A DNA stretch of 63,557 nt from Rhodospirillales bacterium. GTDB taxonomy: Bacteria; Pseudomonadota; Alphaproteobacteria; Kiloniellales; JACOMY01. Positions 61,603 to 63,557 of this stretch are shown here, one piece after another (position 1 is the stretch's first letter; each line of letters begins with the position of its first letter). The notes below the pieces were generated by a model, which saw only the letters and a program-made list of their open reading frames with translations, made no database searches and was not told where the DNA came from. The DNA lies in assembly GCA_014324045.1 (NCBI GenBank), contig JACOMY010000012.1, positions 1 to 63,557 on the forward strand, in the 5' to 3' direction. Both the position numbers and the translations under genes were made by a program.

Positions 61603-62661
61603 TCATGCGCTCCCTCCGGCGGTCGCGGGGAGCCAAGCCTTCTGCGCCAACAGAGTCTTGGCCAACAGGATCTGGCGTCGCGAGAAGCGTTTTTTCCGCT
61701 CATTCCAGGCGTAGGTCCGGGCCACAAGATCGTCGTCGGATCGCGGCTGCTCCCACTTCACGATCCAGTGTACCGTGGCCAGAAGCTCCAGCCCGAAAGG
61801 CGACTCGAATCCGCCGATCAGATCGGCGACCCGGTCGAAGCGGGAGCGCGTGTCTGCATCCGACTCTATCCGCTTGCGGGCGGCTTCTGTGGCGCCGGGC
61901 AGCAGTTCCAGTTGCTTGTCGGGGCGGTCGCCACCGTCGCCGAAGCCGGAAATCAGGTATCCTTCGATGGCATGCAAGACGTGACGCAAGTTACCGGCAT
62001 AGGGGCCGTAATGGCCCTTCTCATAGTTCAAGCGCAGCGGTTGCCCGGCTTCCTGCATGAAATACAGCAGCTTATGCACTTCCAGAAGGGTGACGAAGGG
62101 ATCGAGCAACCCGGTCAAGTAACGGTCGATCAATCCGACCAGCGCCGCCCGGCCCGGCGTCATCTCCGGTACCTTCCGGTTGCGCGCCATCTTCTTAGGC
62201 GCCGGGGCCTCACCGGGCTCGTAGACGATAATCCCGGTATCGGTCAGGCCGCCGAGCGCCGCGGCAATCCGTTCCCGCACGTCGGGCCAAGACAAGCCGC
62301 CGAGGCCGCATCCGAGGGCCGGTATGGCGGCCGAGCGGATGTTGCGGAGCTCAAGCTCGGCCCGCAGGCTTGCCAATCCGGTCTCGATATCTTCGATCCG
62401 GCTTTTGCCGCGCCAATGACGCTTGGTCGGAAAGTTGACGATGTAGCGCGGGTTGGTGAGCTCGCCGGTCTCGAACACGAACATCCGGCCCGGCTGCACT
62501 TGCTTGCGCTTACAGGCTTCGGCATAGGCTGCAAAGTTGGCCGGAAAGGCCTTCTTGAATTGAAGGGCGATGCCCCGCCCCATGACCCCCACGCAATTGA
62601 CCGTATTGACGACGGCTTCCGCCCCCGACTCCAGAATGTTTCCGGCCCTGTATTCGATCAT
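61603..62661 (-). CDS. darG: DarG-type macrodomain antitoxin
   Basis: 352 aa from the ATG at 62661, chosen because it overlaps the darT stop (ATGA); an ATG five codons upstream overlaps more. Macrodomain (to about 150) with ADP-ribose-binding NTVNCVGVMGRGIALQFKKA, the hydrolase lysine in TKRHWRGKS, and SAAIPALGCGLGGLSW. The C-terminal part (about 185 onwards; LLEVHKLLYFMQEAGQPLRL) is the DarT-binding domain. It removes ADP-ribose from DNA and blocks DarT. Confidence 0.93.
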   Translation of the reverse strand: MIEYRAGNILESGAEAVVNTVNCVGVMGRGIALQFKKAFPANFAAYAEACKRKQVQPGRMFVFETGELTNPRYIVNFPTKRHWRGKSRIEDIETGLASLRAELELRNIRSAAIPALGCGLGGLSWPDVRERIAAALGGLTDTGIIVYEPGEAPAPKKMARNRKVPEMTPGRAALVGLIDRYLTGLLDPFVTLLEVHKLLYFMQEAGQPLRLNYEKGHYGPYAGNLRHVLHAIEGYLISGFGDGGDRPDKQLELLPGATEAARKRIESDADTRSRFDRVADLIGGFESPFGLELLATVHWIVKWEQPRSDDDLVARTYAWNERKKRFSRRQILLAKTLLAQKAWLPATAGGSA

Positions 62662-63341
62662 TCCCGGCGCTCCCATTCAGGATAGTACCATCGAGGCACT
62701 ATTATTGTCTCCGGTTTGTGTGACGCTGTTGCAAGTGCCTGGATCACCAATTGGTGACAGCGCTGCGACCGAACCCCGATCCGCTCGACCAGGCACCATG
62801 GGAAGCAGCGCTCGACAAGGAATTCCGCTTGCTTGCCCTCCTTCGTCTTCAGGTCTATCTTCGGGCCGGACCATTGGTTTGCTCGAACCGCAGCCCAGTT
62901 TATCTCGTGAAGCTGGCCCAGATCGCTGCGGTCCTCGAAATAGCCCGAAGAGGCATTAGACAGGGTAAAGGCCCATCTTCGGTTGTTCGAGTCCGCCCAT
63001 GCGACGCTGTCGTAGAGATCGGCCTGCAAATGGACGATGGGTTCCTGGCCGCCGCGATATGTCAATTCCTGGTGGTTACATCGCCAAAGTATGTAAAGCA
63101 TGATCGAACGCGGACAGAAATAAAAGGCCGCGCAGTCGCCGACCGAGAGGCCGGGATGGCTTGCCAAGGAGCGGCTGCGCCGCGCCTGCTTGAGGTCCGG
63201 CAGCCCGATGACGGTCCCCGGCGACCGGCGCTTTGCAGCCTCGCTATCGCACCACAAGAAACCATCGGCAATAATCGACTTCAGCCTGTCTAGATGGACG
63301 ATGTGGTAAATCTTCGGCCGCCGAGGCATCTCGGCGCTCAT
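62658..63341 (-). CDS. darT: DarT-type DNA ADP-ribosyltransferase toxin
   Basis: 227 aa. Signature elements: [19 protein letters not shown] near the N-terminus, [33 protein letters not shown], and catalytic Glu (about E173) in [13 protein letters not shown]. DarT enzymes put ADP-ribose on bases of single-stranded DNA, stopping phage or host replication. Its ATG overlaps the hsdS stop and its stop overlaps darG, both ATGA, so dose is locked to hsdS and darG translation. The motif around R54 and E173 is intact, so it is probably active. Confidence 0.93.
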   Translation of the reverse strand: MSAEMPRRPKIYHIVHLDRLKSIIADGFLWCDSEAAKRRSPGTVIGLPDLKQARRSRSLASHPGLSVGDCAAFYFCPRSIMLYILWRCNHQELTYRGGQEPIVHLQADLYDSVAWADSNNRRWAFTLSNASSGYFEDRSDLGQLHEINWAAVRANQWSGPKIDLKTKEGKQAEFLVERCFPWCLVERIGVRSQRCHQLVIQALATASHKPETIIVPRWYYPEWERRE

Positions 63342-63557
63342 GCCCGCATCGCCTCCGCAATCCGATCCGTCTGTTCCCCTTTGCCCAAGGCCGCAACATC
63401 CATCTGTCCGGTGACGGCGGCAGTGATCAGGGCAGCGCGGAATTCGCGGAGCAGGGCGATGGACTGCTGCGTCTTGCCGGTAATCCGGTCGATGCGGGCG
63501 GTCTCGCGGTCGAGGAAGTCGGCAATGGCTTTTTGGGTGGCGAGGTCGGGGAGAGGA
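63338..63557 (-). CDS. hsdS: Type I restriction specificity subunit HsdS, C-terminal end (enters from the right edge)
   Basis: The last 72 codons are visible: spacer [20 protein letters not shown], coiled helix, then the typical HsdS end [18 protein letters not shown] and a short charged tail. The TGA overlaps the darT ATG. The upstream part, including both TRDs, lies beyond the window. The DNA of the spacer is close to that of the hsdS piece at the left edge. Confidence 0.9.
   Translation of the reverse strand, partial: PLPDLATQKAIADFLDRETARIDRITGKTQQSIALLREFRAALITAAVTGQMDVAALGKGEQTDRIAEAMRA

Noticed and set aside
1..63557. The window as a small circular replicon closed through hsdS
   Set aside because: Joining the ends gives a frame mismatch and lacks a second TRD; core genes such as dxs, gmk and aat argue for chromosome, and no replication gene is present.

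Overview
The window reads as chromosomal DNA of a GC-rich alphaproteobacterium. The order yicC-gmk, the run of a histone-deacetylase-like gene, xseB, ispA and dxs, and a formate dehydrogenase locus with DUF6352/DUF6505/DUF6494-type accessory genes all suggest a Rhodospirillales or Kiloniellales relative. No rRNA, tRNA, CRISPR array or complete insertion sequence was seen. Both edges cut through type I restriction specificity (hsdS) genes.

Layout: (1) 1-3 kb, minus strand: an AT-rich RloC/PrrC-like zinc-hook ATPase followed by the first half of an hsdS. (2) 3.4-16.6 kb, core metabolism: gmk, yicC, an AlkB-like dioxygenase, a TusA-like protein, a deacetylase, xseB, ispA, dxs, cobalamin lower-ligand genes (cobC-like, cobS, cobT), aat and a MaoC hydratase. 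A patch of decayed coding DNA lies at 11.1-12.1 kb. (3) 17-19 kb, degraded accessory DNA: a truncated HNH-type secreted protein, a secreted pentapeptide-repeat protein sharing its leader, and an S24 repressor fragment. (4) 19.1-31.7 kb: an old-yellow-enzyme flavoprotein, a very large DUF4011-helicase-nuclease (Hhe-like defence protein), a leucine-catabolism operon (MerR/LiuR-like, thioesterase, GST, isovaleryl-CoA dehydrogenase), a class V PLP enzyme and a DMT transporter. (5) 32.4-45.6 kb: a catabolic cluster controlled by a central LysR gene. One arm is mttB-like plus two FAD-GcvT demethylases. The other is a class III aminotransferase, aldehyde dehydrogenase, SelA-like enzyme, a broken small gene and a class V PLP enzyme. 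(6) 45.8-58.3 kb: a complete formate dehydrogenase locus with maturation and accessory genes, then Mrp. (7) 58.5 kb to the end: a type I restriction operon with a DarTG toxin-antitoxin pair between hsdS and hsdR.

How the genes may work together: the 32-45 kb cluster is the best candidate for an undescribed pathway. Three demethylating enzymes (one MttB-family, two FAD/folate) followed by an omega-aminotransferase and an aldehyde dehydrogenase are what is needed to strip a trimethylammonium compound to a primary amine and oxidise it to an acid. The methylene-tetrahydrofolate produced could end as formate, which the neighbouring formate dehydrogenase would oxidise. The two edge loci plus the Hhe-like protein give a defence repertoire of restriction, DNA ADP-ribosylation and probable tRNA cleavage. 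Family assignments rest on motifs read by eye; substrates and pathways are inference.
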